Shown here: positions 1-13,356 of the stretch, piece after piece | Layout: each line of letters begins with the position of its first letter | Position numbering within the stretch: the first letter of the stretch is position 1 | Source: Diaporthe sp. PMI_573 | Lineage: Eukaryota > Ascomycota > Sordariomycetes > Diaporthales > Diaporthaceae | Direction: 5' to 3' | Assembly: GCA_021399435.1 (NCBI GenBank) | Contig: JAJTUP010000009.1 | Span: forward strand, 1 to 64,000 | Length of the DNA stretch: 64,000 bases | Position numbers and translations under genes: made by a program | The notes under the pieces: generated by a model | Database searches by the model: none | The model's input: only the letters and a program-made list of their open reading frames with translations | What the model was told of the DNA's origin: nothing

Positions 1-599
1 TTATAAGAATAAGCAGAGCTTAGTTCCTAAGGACAGTATCTAAACATACGCTTAAATAAGCCTAGTAACTACCTCTTAAAACGGAGAGAAGGACTTAGTT
101 CCTGGGCAGGCTTCAAAATAGCCCCTAAACAAGCCAGTATAATGATAGCATAAACCGGGTAGTCCACCGCAGACTAACGAGAAAGACTTACTATTAAGCC
201 AAATACAATATAAACTTAATAAAGAGGGCAGTCTAATATAGATTAATATAAAGAAACAATAAATCATGCTTATAGCATAAGAATACATTAAGGAAATCTA
301 ACAAAATGTTAAAATAGATACAAGAGATCCAGTACACGTAGTATAAAACAATATCTATAGTTATAGTTACCTTACCTATAGAAACCTTACAACAAGTACT
401 AAAGGCCTAAAGGATTAGCTTAGTAAAACAAGTCAAACCTATCCTCTAACAATTCATCACCTACCTATAGAAGGCCAAGACAGCAGAAAAAGATCCTTAG
501 GAGTTTATACCTTAGGAATACCGCAAGTATACCAAGCTATTTTCAGCAACACTTAATACCAGACTACCTAAACACAACAACTAAAATCACAAAATACCC

Positions 600-3420
600 C
601 TAAAACCAGAAAAGATACCCAAATTTACCAAAATCTACAGACTCAATAAGATATAACTTAAGGCACTTAGGGAGTACCTTAACAAAAACCTAGAAAAAGG
701 TTACATTTAACTATCTACTTTACCTACAGGATATCCAATCCTCTTTATACTAAAGAAAAACGAAAAGCTACAACTTTATATAAATTATTACCAACTAAAC
801 AACATTATCATTAAAAACCACTACCCGCTACCTTTAATTAAAGAACTATAAAATAGACTACAAGGAGCTTAATAGTTTATAGCCCTAGATCTTAAAGAAG
901 CCTACAACCTCATCAAGATAAAAAAGGGTAAAGAATAAAAAACAGTATTCTAAATATATTATAGATACTTTAAATACCTAATCATGCCATTTAAATTAAC
1001 TAACATACCAGCATTGTTCCAAGCTATAATTAATCACATTCTCAGAGAATATTTAGACATCTTTATAGTTATATATCTTGATAATATCCTCATCTACTCT
1101 AGAATACTCAAAAAACACAAAAAACATATATACAAGATACTATAAAAGCTCTAAGATACAAAACTCCTAGTCAAACTAAAGAAAAGCAAGTTCTACACTA
1201 AGAAAGTCGATTACCTTAGATATACCATCCAGCCTAGACAGATTATAATACAAGCATCTAAAATCAAAGCCATCAAGCACTAGCCTATACCTACAAACGT
1301 TAAGAAAGTTTAAGGATTCCTCAAATACATCAACTTCTACAGACAATTCATTAAAGGCTACAGGGGACTTACAAAGCCTCTCACAGACCTTACTAAGAAG
1401 GATAAAGAATTCTAATAGACGTAGGAGGTATAAAATACCTTTAACATAATAACCTAGAAGATTCTAAAAGAACTAATACTAGTTAAAGCAAACTCCAATA
1501 AGGTTTATAAAGTTAAGACTAATACCTTAAACTTTATAATAAGAGGGTAACTAGGTTAACAGGATAACTAAGACAAACTATACCCTATTACATTCTTTTC
1601 AAAAAAGCTTAATAAATCAAAGCTCAATTACCCTATATATAACAAGGAACTTATAGTAATAATTAAAGCATTTAAGGAATAGTAACACTACCTTATTAGA
1701 GCCAAACATTAAGTATAGATCTACATTAATTACAAGAACCTCACATACTTTACAATAACTAAAGAACTCAACAAGCACTAGATTAAATAGGCAGAGTTCT
1801 TATCACAATTTAACCTCAAAATCACCTATTGCAAGGAATCTAAAAACAGATAAGCAGACGTACTTAGCAGACAGCTAGACTACCTATAAGAGGTTCTACT
1901 AAAAACATAGAGTATCTTCCAGGTTACCCCTAATAGAGACTTGTTACAAGAGCTTTAATAACTAGCAATAATATTCCGAGCCAAGATTAACCCTAGCTAG
2001 GAAAACAAGCTCAAGGCAGCCTACTAGAATATATCCCTAAAAGCTAAAGAATAAATAGTAGAAGATAACGAAATATTATATTAAGGAAAACAACTCTTTA
2101 TACCTGTAGACCTATAAAAAAAACTTATTAAATAAATCTACAAAGCCCTAGTACATAGATATTAAGGAATTACGGTAATAATTAAAAGAATTAGACAATA
2201 CTACTACTTCCTAGGGATGAAGAAGGAAGTTTAAATAGTCATCTAAAACTGCAATATATGTTGTAAAAGCAAGTCTGCAAGACATAAACCTTATAGCCTA
2301 CTACAACCTCTACTAGTACCTAATAGACTATAATAATCCATTAGCCTAGACTTCATTATTAAACTACTACTCTTAAAGGAACTAATAACAGGTGCTTAAT
2401 ATAACAGCATCCTAGTCATCATCAACAGATTTATAAAATACTCCTACTTCTTACTATACAAGGAGGCAAGCAATGTAGACAATCTTATATATATTTTCCT
2501 ATAAACAATTATCAGCAACCATAGCATACTATAAGAAATAGTATTAAACAGAGAAACAGTATTTACCTCTAACTTCTAGCAGTTACTTATAAGATAACTT
2601 GGTATAAAGTCAAAGCTATCCACAGCTTTCTACCCTTAAACAGATAGACAAACTAAAAGACTAAACTAAATCCTAAAACAGTACCTCCATAGTTACATCA
2701 ACTATAAACAGGACAATTAGGTATAGTTATTACCTATAGTACAGTTTACCTACAATAGTATAAACACAGGTACCACAAAGGTCTCACCCTTCTATATAAA
2801 CTACAGCTATAAACTAGAAGCCTATAGAGAACTAATCTCTAGGCCAGAAGTACAATTAGCCATAGAAAGGGTAATCAAGATTCGAAATCTTTAGAAAGAG
2901 TTTCGATAAAAACTATTCTTTATACAAGAATAAATAACAACCTATACCAATAGAAAAAGGTTAAAGGGACTAACCTTAGAAAAAGAAGATAAAGTCTACC
3001 TACTCTAGAAAAACATTAAAACTAAGTAACTAAACAATAAACTAGACTATAAGAAGATTAGACTATTTAAAATTAAGAAGAAACTTTTAGATACTAACTT
3101 TAAACTCTCTTTACTAATAAAAATATAGATATACCCGGTCTTCTATATATTACTCTTAAAACCAGTACTAGCCAACACACAGCTTAAAACATAGATTAAA
3201 CTCAACAATAACAAAAAAGAATAAAAAATAGAGAAGATTCTTAATTCTAGAACATATAATACTAATACTAAATACCTAGTTAAATAGAAAAACTATAATA
3301 ACAAAGACAATACTTAAAAACCCCTTAAAAACCTAACAAATTACTAACAAACACTATAGGACTTTTAAGATTAACTAGAAAATCAGCAGGCACCCCTAGA
3401 CCATCTAGATCCAGACCCAA
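600..3420 (+). mobile_element. Ty3/gypsy chromovirus pol remnant (RT, RNase H, integrase, chromodomain)
   Basis: Reading one frame through many stops gives a full gypsy pol order. The reverse transcriptase is at about 650-1250, with the active-site motif now YLDNILIYS at 1074-1100 in place of the usual YLDD. An RNase H region lies at about 1500-1900. The integrase zinc domain is at about 2150-2290 (CNICC...KSARHKP, with one expected His now Tyr). The integrase core is at about 2340-2760. A chromodomain-like stretch (ILNSR...YLVK.KNYNNKDNT) at about 3230-3330 marks it as a chromovirus. In the core the second catalytic Asp reads Asn and the catalytic Glu reads Lys, both G-to-A changes. The element is dead. 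Confidence 0.8.
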
Positions 3421-4549
3421 GGAATACTAATTAGAAATTCCCGCGGCTCTAAAAAAGCATACATTAACAATAACCCAAGCCTCTTCCTTATAATAACGCT
3501 CCAACTTAGCATCCTCCTCATCTAATAATTAGATACTATAACAAAATAACTTAGAAGATCACTCCTTAGCTTAGTATTTTTAGTAATATAAGTAGGCCAA
3601 GCAACCTACGGTAGTCTACAACTTTATTTAAAGTAAAAACAACTCCTCCTTAACATTAACCTCTTCTTTCTCTAAACGCTCCTACTTAGACAACAAGTGT
3701 TTTATTATAACAAATCAGCAAGAAGAAAAACCAAGAAAAGAGAAAGGAAACCTATAAAAAGTAGCTACATTATTTCCATCACAAGACTTCCTAGCGTAAA
3801 CGTACTTACCACAACATAAAAACTTAAGGGCAACACAATATATATAATTCATTTTAAAATAACGAGAACAAGGTATGGTTTTAGATATAACACCTTTCTA
3901 GTTAATAAGGTTAGCAAGAGTAGCTTGTTCCTCTAACTTCTTTACATAAGTCTTTTTAACCCAACCTCAGGCAATACACAATAACATAGTAGGAAAAACA
4001 TAACAATTAAAAGGAAGGATATATAAGAAACATAAAGAAAACAGAATAGGAAACTTATTTAAATCTTTAGGGATAAAGAAGTATAAAGGAGGGAAATAAT
4101 ATCACGACCCTAATAGAAATAAGACTAACAGTTAGTTCTACAAAGGAACAACCCCACTAGGCTAGCACACCAGCCAAATAAATAGTATAAGGGACCAAGC
4201 TAATAGTTACATAATCACTGATTAGATAAGACGGATCAATTAAAGCGATAATTAATCCCAGCAATCCAACACCAAGAAGCGACAAGAGCAACTAGCACTC
4301 CCGACACTTCCCTATACTAAATCACCAGGAGTAACTAATACTCCCAGCAAGCCTTACTAAAGAGATAGACATATAAGAACACACTCGTTACTAGATAGCT
4401 AGATAGTATAGACAGCTCTTCAACAGTCAATCTAAGTATTCACCCTAAATAGCTTTCATTAGCTTATAATCATTATCAGAAACCCCATTACTCAATCAAC
4501 CACCTTGTTACGTATCTTAGACATAAACCCCGATCTATGGTTTAGAGGA

Positions 4550-5500
4550 CCCAAGAAACCTTAATCATTACAGGTAGTAGTAGAGGTTAAATTTAGAGGT
4601 AGAGAAGCTGGAAGGGCCGAGGTAAAAGTATAAGAAATATTTAAGAATTTCTTTCTCCTAGAATAAAAGCAGTCTCAAACAAAGTAGCCAGGCTAGCTAT
4701 AATAGGTACAGAGATTATTAGCCCTATAGTAGGCCTTCCTCTAGGTAGAGTTAAGTTCTATAGGGCCAGGGGGTAAAACAGGAGTAGTAGGGTAAATAGT
4801 AGGTAGGTTAGGAGCCAAAACCAGGGGCTAAATTCTTTTTTTTTTCTTTTGGTGGGTAAAGAGGTCGTTATCTAGAGAAATATATTTATTTACATAAGAA
4901 GAAAAATCTAGAGGTATGTTTTAGCTAACCAAGAGGTCCTTAAGGTTCTCTTTTAGACCTCTATAAAAGTAAGTAATTTTTACCATATTAGAGATCTAGC
5001 TGAGAATAAAGACAAGGGGGACAAATTTTAAATAATAGGCCAAGCAGAAGGTTTCCTGTTTTAGAGCCTATAGGTCTCTTTTAGTAGTACTAAGGGCATC
5101 TAGGTCGTTAAAGGCAGCTTAAAGGGCCGAGAAGAATTCTAAATAAGTAATAAAATCAAAGAGGCTAGTAAAAAGATCAAGGTGGGGGGAGAACCAAGAA
5201 AGGGCTGAATCTTAGAGGAAGGAGGCTAAATAGGCTATTTTAGCCAAATCTACCAAAAAGCAAAATAGGTTCGAAGAAAAGACTAGTTATAGTTAAGTAG
5301 CAAAAAATCTAAATTTTTCCTTACCCCCTAAATAGGGGTCAGGAGGCAAGAGGCAAGGAACCAAGGGCTAAGAGGGTGGCTAGAACAAGAAGGAGGCAAA
5401 AGCTAAAGGAAAGATTTCCTTCTAGGCAATTCTTTATCCTAGAATATAAAACATAAAGAAAACTACTCTACCTAGACCATCTATATCTTTAGGAAAGATA
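4550..5500 (-). mobile_element. Gypsy-type gag remnant with decayed zinc knuckle
   Basis: On the minus strand a gag-like protein can be read through stops: a capsid segment (DPYLGGKEKFRFFAT, then FLVDLAKIAYLASFLQDSA) at about 5150-5350, and a zinc knuckle at about 4663-4718. In the knuckle the second Cys of the CX2CX4HX4C pattern reads Tyr, the His reads Tyr, and two positions are TAG stops. All are single C-to-T or G-to-A changes from the usual residues. The orientation is opposite to the pol at 0.6-3.4 kb, so this is a separate or inverted element. A minus-strand stretch at about 3430-3720, also readable through stops, may belong to it. Confidence 0.6.
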
Positions 5501-6117
5501 GGGCCCTAAATAGAAGTCTAGGAGGTAGACTAGCCTCCTCAAGAGAAGGCAGAGAGGACGAGGGTAATCTAAGGGCCAGAGATTCCAGAAGGTAGTAGTA
5601 AATTAATTCCCACAAAATCCCTAGGGATAGAGGGAAGGAAATCAAAAAGGGTCTACTAGTCTAAAGTCATTATGAAAACCAAGAGGGGACAAAAAGAGGT
5701 AAAAAGATAGGGTAGTTAGATCAAGCTATTAAAAACACCTAGATTAAGGGTAGAGGGCTAAGGGTAGAGGGACATAGTAAGGCTATAGTCAAGATATTCT
5801 TCAACACCTCACAGAGAACAAATTCAAGAAAAGAGGAGGCAAGCTAGATATAAGAGGGAAAAAGTTGATCTAACTAGAGAACTAATTATCTATCTGAGAG
5901 GAAAAGGCTAGGTATATATACATAGAAGGTTCAGACCTTCGGAGAGGTATATTCCTCCAACGGAGAGAATAATGACTCGAGAAAAACAGGGGCTAGAAAG
6001 AGAAATGGGAAAGGGCGGAAGGAATAACTCCGATAAGAAGATTCTACCAAGCTAGGCTAGCTAGTTTCTCCACTTATATCTAGAGGCTTGCATAGATAGC
6101 CTATTCTTTCTGAAGGA

Positions 6118-6205
6118 GGCAGATAGGGGCTGAGGGAGGCTGGAAGGGCTTTGAAGGGGCTGAAGGAGGCTGAAGGGGTCTGGGGGTCTGAAGGAGGCTG
6201 TTTAT
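6118..6205. repeat. GGCTGAAGG-type short tandem repeat
   Basis: Irregular tandem repetition of a GGCTGAAGGA-like unit, roughly 10-20 bp per copy, lies inside the degraded retroelement nest. It is unusually GC-rich for its surroundings. Confidence 0.7.
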
Positions 6206-6691
6206 AACAATAGAGTAGTCTTATCTATTATAGTAGGCTATAATAGTAATATTATTATATATACTAGTTAATATAGTGGCGGTAAAAAAATTTTATTATA
6301 GGAAGAAAATTTAAGATATAACTTTTAGTATAGTCTTTAGTATACTAAGTAGAGAATATTATAACTTGGGACTAATAACTAGGCCGACTTAAGTTAAAAT
6401 CTAACTTAAACCATTTAAGTATAGAATTTTATAGCAAGAGTCTAGTTTTAGCCAAATCTAGCTAAATAGATCTAGCTGCTATTATATAGGCTAAACGCTA
6501 CCTTATAACGCCTTATAGAGAGAGACATATAGTAGACCTAGTTTATAGAGACGCCTTTTATAAAATAAATGCTAGTATAGCTATTAGTTATTTGCCGGAA
6601 AGCTTATTTACGTTATCTTTTATTATTACAAAGATCTTAGTCTGCCACTATTAAAGCTGTAGATAATAAATAGAATTGCCGCTCTATATTA

Positions 6692-6926
6692 CACACGCAC
6701 CGTCTTGCTCAATCGGGGGAGGTTGAGGTCAGGAGCTCATTCTAGACTAATCGCCGTGGCAGACATGCTTACTTGTCCACGAGATATCTGGTAATTATGT
6801 TACAACCTCAGTATGCCACAGACGCAAGTATAAATAAAAGATAATAAACAAAGTAAAGACATATAAAAGCAATCTATAGCTACCTGCAAAACTTAAAATA
6901 CCCTAGCTCCCCGTATTTCCAAGATT
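6692..6926. repeat. RIP-scarred copy of the 35,831-36,070 promoter/5' gene segment
   Basis: About 235 bp aligns with 35,831-36,070 in the same orientation, covering the first 27 codons and upstream region of the metallo-beta-lactamase-fold gene there. Nearly all differences are C-to-T or G-to-A in this copy (about 18 counted by eye), plus small indels near the middle. Similarity stops sharply at both ends. The copy cannot encode the protein and looks like a stranded fragment carried into the repeat nest. Confidence 0.85.
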
Positions 6927-6958
6927 ATTGTTAAACGGAAACGCTCGTGTAGGCGCTG

Positions 6959-7006
6959 CACGTAGGGAGTTACCCTAGACTTCACGTAGGGAGTTACCCT
7001 AGACTT
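6959..7006. repeat. Perfect 24-bp tandem duplication
   Basis: A 24-bp unit beginning CACGTAGGGAGTTACCCTAG occurs twice head to tail (6959-6982 and 6983-7006) without mismatch. It lies just after the RIP-scarred gene-start copy. Confidence 0.9.
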
Positions 7007-8299
7007 GGCGTTTTTTCGACTAAGTGCCTATGTGGCGTGCGCGGCGGCAGATGAGTTTGGTGGCCGTGAGTCGATTTTTTGGGCTATTGTAAGACCCTAA
7101 CTTCGAACCTCTGCATTCACTTTATTTCTTACCCAAAAAGCATGTAACTTAGTTCAATAGATAGCCTGATTTCTGAAGTTTATCTGTATTTAGTTTGGTT
7201 ATTGTCAGGGTTAGGGTTGGCTGGCTATTTAAAGCCAAAGATGGTGGGTCTGAGGGCCGAATTTTCCGGCCTCGCCATTCCTGCACCAGAGCCACCCGCA
7301 GCGTGCCAAGGGTTGAGACAATGTCGGAGGGTGTGTGAGGAGGGCTGACAGAAGCCCACTCAAATTCAATACAAAGTTGTCCAAACCATTCTCAACGTTC
7401 CCAAGAAGCCTCCAGGCACCCTACTGCTACCTGACCCATTCGATCCACTAACCTTCAGAATTATGTCAAAATTTTAACTTTATATTACAATTTTCTTAAT
7501 ACCTAAGTATAATGCTCTTACTATAATTTTAAATAACCCCCCTTCCCCCAGTAGGTAGTAAAAGTAATTAAATTACTTTGTCTTTAGTATCTTTAAATTA
7601 ACTCTATATGTATTTGTTAAACAGTGTCCTGAAAATATAAGTTGTTCTCACTAGCTTGTAAGTGCAGCGCGTTACTTTTGCAGCTAGTATAGCGGCTATT
7701 TTCTCAATAGTATTATTTAATTAGGAGATAATAGTACAAATTAGAAAATTAAGTCTTTAAAGATAAAGAGTATCTTCTTACAGGCTTATTATATCATTAC
7801 TACTACCGCAGTAGTTAATTTAAATTCTGGGTTCTTAGATGGGAACATTAACCGGCCCATTAAACACGTCTATATATAAGATGGTCCCAACAGGCAGTTT
7901 TATATTAGCATAGATATAAATACCTATAACGACAATATGGGTAAGGCTATTATCAATACCCGCACATAGGTCATATAGGAGTCAGTATTAGTACAAAGAA
8001 CGATTCACTTTAGTACAAACCAAATGTACTGAGAATGTGGGAAGGGTATATATTGTAAGAACCTTAATTGAATAAAAAGGTAAGGATTAACTCCCTCAAT
8101 TGCAACTGGAACGTCACTAACCCATTCTTGAAGTATATTTTCTAGAAAGTCCTAGATAATGGACCCAAAGTTTCCGAGGTAAATTGCAAAGACAGACTCC
8201 TGCAAGTGCATATAGAATTCTATTTTGTTCTTGTTTAAAGATTACTCACAGCACAACATTACCTTTATCAAGGATTAACCCATTATAATATCTGGGTTG

Positions 8300-10110
8300 G
8301 AAGATCGTATAGCAGAGGCAATCTTCTATAAATCTAGGTTTTATACTTTTAAAAGGTTCCTTTACTATGGTCTTCTATGGTAGCCTTTATGCAAAAAGGC
8401 TACAAGATCCAACAACATTGATTCCATTCCATCATGGTCATGGCTTTCATCCCCTAGAGAGGTTTCTTTTGTTAAGAATGCATTTGGTAAGATTAAGCTA
8501 AACTTGGCTCTTCTTTTCCATGCAGATCGTAGAGGAGCTCTGGTGGCAAATCTAGGCGTATTCATGGACTGCATAATCAGGTCAGATAGCAACCAATCTG
8601 CAACTTTATAAGACGCTGCTAGGAGCGAAAAGGGGGTATTAAAGTTCGATATAAAGAAAGTCGAAAATTTTGACAACTTTTATTGCATTGTCGTTGCCAA
8701 GGACTCGGTCGGGCAATTTCTCCTGATAGCGGTTGTGCCAAAGGGTGGTGATGACGAATATTGAAGGTTAGGCATAGGTGAAGGCGACCGTGACTGTGTG
8801 GTCAAGGTGCAGGACAAGGTGTACCTTGTGTAGGCATGTTGAGGGGCAGCACTTAAGAGCAACGGCACATAAATTAAATCCATCTTGCATCATTAATTCT
8901 TCATCACATTACGTCTTACAATTTGCCAGCTTGTTCAGTTTCTGTCAACCAAGCTTGAGTACCTGCTTCGTCAGATACTCTGGATAGATAACTAGCAATC
9001 CGGTCCGGTTTATGTAATTGTAGAAGGACAGCGCCATACCGAAGACGGTGCCATCTTGTGCGGTGACAAGCGGCATGTTTGCGTAATCCTTTGAGAATAT
9101 GTCTGACTTTTTGAGCTTGGAGGGCTCGGCGTGCGAGATTCTGCGTGTTAGGTACTGAATTGTGACTTTTACAGAATGGTATAGTGCTACTATTTTGATG
9201 TACCAAACCGAAGTTCGAACCTAATTTAAGATTCAAGATGTAGAATACGAGGACCGGTATAATGCAACTCGAGTATGCCCAGATACTACAAGCAAGCTCA
9301 TCGACCAGGTTTAAGCCGAAAACTTTTGCCATTAATCAAAAAATTCATGTTCTTGTGATGGCTATCCCTGCGTGTCGTGGTCAACATCATTGATCCCCCG
9401 ACCTGCACCCAATTGAAACCCGAAAATCTCACAGGTGACGGCTTAGGTGCCTGGCTCGGATTTTGGATGTATATTTGTAGTACTCCAGAGTGCGATGATT
9501 TCACGGCTCTGGACTGTGACAAACCAGAATAGAAGTTAGAAGGTTAGAATAGTCTGGTTACTTCGAACATGGCATGAACTCCTCCGGACTTATGTGGCGT
9601 GTTTTGGTCGCCCAGGAAGTCCAGTGAGCCTGGGAAACATTGTGTTGGTAGGTCTCTCGATCGTACGTACGATGGGGTAAGCAAATGGTGTATTGTTGTT
9701 GTTCTGTCTAAGTTCAGAGTGCTACGGGCCCCGTGGGGGATGTCTGAAGTAGCCACACTGGTGTGAGGGTCGTACTTGCCAACACATTGTAAGGTTTGCC
9801 ATATCGATCGCTTGACTTCGAAATCTTCAACATGGTTTCCTCGATCATGAGGCGGGCATCACTTCTCATGGCATAGAGGCACTGAATTACTGTAGAAGTG
9901 TGCTGATAATTTTTAAGAGTTGCCTGGCTAAGAAGGTCTTGTGGTAGGGTAGGCAAAGCAAACAGGAGGCCCTTTCCGCGTAGCACCGGGGACGATAAGA
10001 TAAGATTATCGATAAGAGTTTTGTCTACCGAGCCACGGTATTTGCAGCCCATACGCCTCACCACAAGCGCCGTGACACGTAAATGGGCGGATGTCAAGCG
10101 CACTAATCTG
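8300..10110. other. No gene assigned; possible degraded coding fragments on minus strand
   Basis: Minus-strand open stretches at 8365-8676, 8916-9332 and 9714-10103 have protein-like composition. One, at about 9210-9330, holds a hydrophobic run that could span a membrane. They do not join into one recognisable family by eye and several are broken by frame changes. A decayed gene is possible, but I name no function. Confidence 0.3.
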
Positions 10111-13100
10111 CGTCGGTGTATGCATCTTGCTTTTTTCGGAGTTTAAGGGGAGTGAAGAGGGGATACCGAGGGCTGAGATTGGTTATGCTTTGATGCTAGG
10201 GGAGCCGGCTCGGCTGATTGCAGGGGTGGGGCCGGTGGCCTCGCGAGCACGTGGGCGATCAACTCGACTTCGGCGACTCTCGCAGCCCACACCACGACAC
10301 CGCGCCAGCCAATCTCTCACTCTCCACCACTCTGACTCGAAGAAGAGGGAATCGCCACGAACCTGCCGTGATCAGCATTGCGAACTTTCCCGACATCTGC
10401 TGGCCAAATATAGCAATTCGGGCAGAAGCGTGTCGTCGTCCTCTCCCCTGCAAGAGCCAGAGCAGCGGCACCCGGCACTCGCAATCCTCATTTCGGCGAA
10501 GTCCATCGGAGATGCGGTCAGCATGTAAGGGTAAGGCATCGCCAAGGAAGCTTGAACGGCAGTGGTGGATTGGATCTTGCTCGATGCCGCGCCGGCGGGC
10601 GCCATGGCCGCAGGCGGGTTTGCTTGGCGGAATGCAACGAGTGTCGCGTGCCAGTTTGCCTTTTCGAGCCTGCGGCTGACTTCAAGTGTCCGAGTCATCC
10701 AAGCCCAAGATCAGAGGTGGCAGATAGAGACACGAGCGACGGTGACAAGAAAGAGACGGGATTGAGGACGGGGAGTGTCAGCACCGTCGGCGAGGGCGAG
10801 CACATTCCAGGCCTCGCCTCAGGCTTCCGGAGTCGAAATTCATGCCCTCCCCCGGCGCCGACTCCGACGCGGCGAGACTGGCACACCTGGACGGAGCGCC
10901 CGGTCTCAGGCATCGGGGGTCTCATTTCATGCATCATGTGCATGACGGGATGACCACACGCCCCTGGCGCTCGAAGGTTGAGCACCTGTCCATGGCCTAC
11001 CTATGCATCTGTGCGTGCCCTGCCTGACTAACAGCGACCGCAGGTAACCCCAATGCGACCCCCACAATGTTGCAAGCGACGCAAGTGCAGTCGTAGGTTC
11101 AGAATCGAGTAAAAGATGGGTTACCTCGGCGTGCTGCTCGGTGACCCAGCTGGGTGGTCGATCGCTCTCCATGCCCACCAACCGGGAGTCGGCGTGGATG
11201 CTCAAACAAGCCCTCCTCTTGCCTCCCTATTGACGATGTCAGTTCAAGCTTTGTGGCTCTCTTGGCTCTTGGCTCACCGTCGTGATGAGGGTCAAGATGT
11301 GAACATCCCGGCTAGGCAAACATCAACACAGTGTCCAGCTCGACTCTGCTCGTCAACCCAACAGTCGCCAATCCTGCCCATCTTTCCCCTCGCATCAAAT
11401 TCTGATGCCGACGGCGTATCACCAACCTCGCCTTGATGCAAGTATCGTGCCTTCCGTGCCTCTGTCTCGCCTGTTGTGCCATTTCCCCTCCCCGAGGAAG
11501 CAACATGTCACATTCCTGCCTCCATCTCCTCAGGCAAGTGCCCCCGTGCCCTCTTGCCCCCTGGCCCCCGTTGCAGCTTGCAGGCCGTCTTAAAGCCGAG
11601 GCCCAGGCTAGGAAGGAAGGATGGAATGAACAAATGATGCATGGAGGGCGCTGCTGCAGATTCCGCCGTACCGGAGATGGAGCGCCGGTGGTTGCATCGT
11701 CACCTGCGAACGAGTAAAGCCGGGGCCGGCTGAGACTTGTGTTGTGGCCGACATAATTGTGTGTGAGGGAGATTGTGTCGATATTGTGTATTGCTAGTGT
11801 TTTTGTTCTGATGCTTGTGGGAGTCAGGGGTATCTTGCATTCCAATGTCTGCGAGAAACCGCCTTGCTATAAGTATTCCATCGTCTAACGCCTACCGCAC
11901 GTGTGGCTGTGGCCAGCACATCCGTTGCGCCGGCGAGGTCATGATATTCCATCTGGCCATACGCCGCCAGCCCACGCGTGACAGGATGTTCTAGACGGCG
12001 CCGACGATACAATCATCTCTGGAATATGCCTAGTCACGTTGTCGTGGTTGTCCGGAGCAGGAAAAGTGACGAGTCTCAATCCAGGCGAGGGCGGCCAATT
12101 TTCCACCTATCAGGTGAGAGGAAATTTTGCCAGCACTTTTCTGCCTGTATGCAAGGGACTTCTTGACTTCTCAGGGTCCAGGTGGTCTAGATCTGGGTGC
12201 TGGGTGGCCTGTGTCTCCCGGTGTCTGGATGGTACGATGATGGAGCCACTGCAGGCGTTTTGGAAGGATCACGCTACCGCAACGGCAAGGCCGCACGCGT
12301 TTTATCCCGTAGTCTGTCTAGGCGGGTGACGATATCCCGGGAAAGCCTTCACCTTGCTATCTTGTAAGTATTATTGGCACGGATTCATTGACTTGGTACG
12401 GAAGGTCTGGCACTCGTTGGTGGTAAGACATTTTATTTTGACCCAAGATACCTCGTTCTGATTTATCCCGAGACTTGTGCCCCAGGACTCGCCCGTGCCT
12501 CCGCCATGCCTCATCAATTCTGCCTTTTTTGGGTCATCCATTCTTACTCCAAGGTAACTTCTGTTCCGTCGGCATATATCGAACTGTTCATTACCTGGGT
12601 ACCTTCCCAGCTCGTAGCCCCCGCCCCTTGCGACTTTTCTAATCGACTGCTTGTGACCGGGCGACAGAAATCTCGAACGTGGCTAGTAGGAACTCGACCT
12701 TGATATCAACTGATTCGTCATCGCGAGTGCTCTGTCTATTCAGGGCACACAATCTTCACTAAACTTTTCCGTCACTGACCTCATGCTGCGGTGTCCTATT
12801 TGTGTGCGATAAATACGTGAAGGGAAATTTAGCACCTGATCCGCTACTTGCGGCTGGGTTTATACCCCATATGCGACCGAGACGATTGTATTTACATGTT
12901 TATTGTAATTGGCACTGTATACCTAGGTATCAAACGCCGGGTCTTTGAGCGTTCACCACTGTAGGAAGGGACCGCCTACGGCTTTAAAAGAGCACGTACA
13001 CGGATTAAGAACGAAACCACCCATATGCGACCGCGGCACAAATGTACCTAGGTATGAAGGGCATAGATACGTGTGGTATTCTCACGAAGCAGGCACGTTC

Positions 13101-13356
13101 TAAACGTTATAGAGGAAGGAAACCACGGTAACATCTAGTTACATATATAAGTCGCTCACGTCTAAAGAACGTATATTTTAAAGTGACGCTCGCTAACACA
13201 TTAACTACTCTGCCAACTTCCAACTTCAAGTTCTCATTCTTGTTTACCCAGGTAAACGTGAACAACTACCATCTGACTGCAGACAACCTGATAGCTCCTC
13301 TTCTCGAGTGCAAAAGTGCCACCTGTCTCGTTATGTAAATGATTACTCTGCACTAC
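10111..13356. other. Gene-free interval
   Basis: The 10.2-11.8 kb part is GC-rich. It has overlapping open frames on both strands, the usual result of low stop density, and none resembles a known family. From 12.0 to 13.3 kb the sequence is more AT-rich and contains two copies of a TACCTAGGTAT palindrome-like motif (about 12,920 and 13,046). I see no RNA gene. Confidence 0.5.

Larger units (their letters stand above)
1..8300. repeat. RIP-degraded retrotransposon nest
   Basis: This stretch is strongly AT-rich and full of TA dinucleotides, with almost no open reading frames. Retroelement protein motifs can still be read across in-frame stop codons. The stops are mostly TAG or TAA where related proteins have Trp or Gln, which fits G-to-A and C-to-T change. 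That is the usual mark of RIP in Pezizomycotina. At least two elements of opposite orientation are present, with pol on the plus strand and gag on the minus strand. Clear LTR boundaries were not found. The AT-rich texture fades after about 8.3 kb. Confidence 0.85.

Noticed and set aside
10091..11845. Many overlapping open frames up to 177 aa on both strands
   Set aside because: GC-rich DNA has few stops; the frames overlap on both strands, are low-complexity and match no family.
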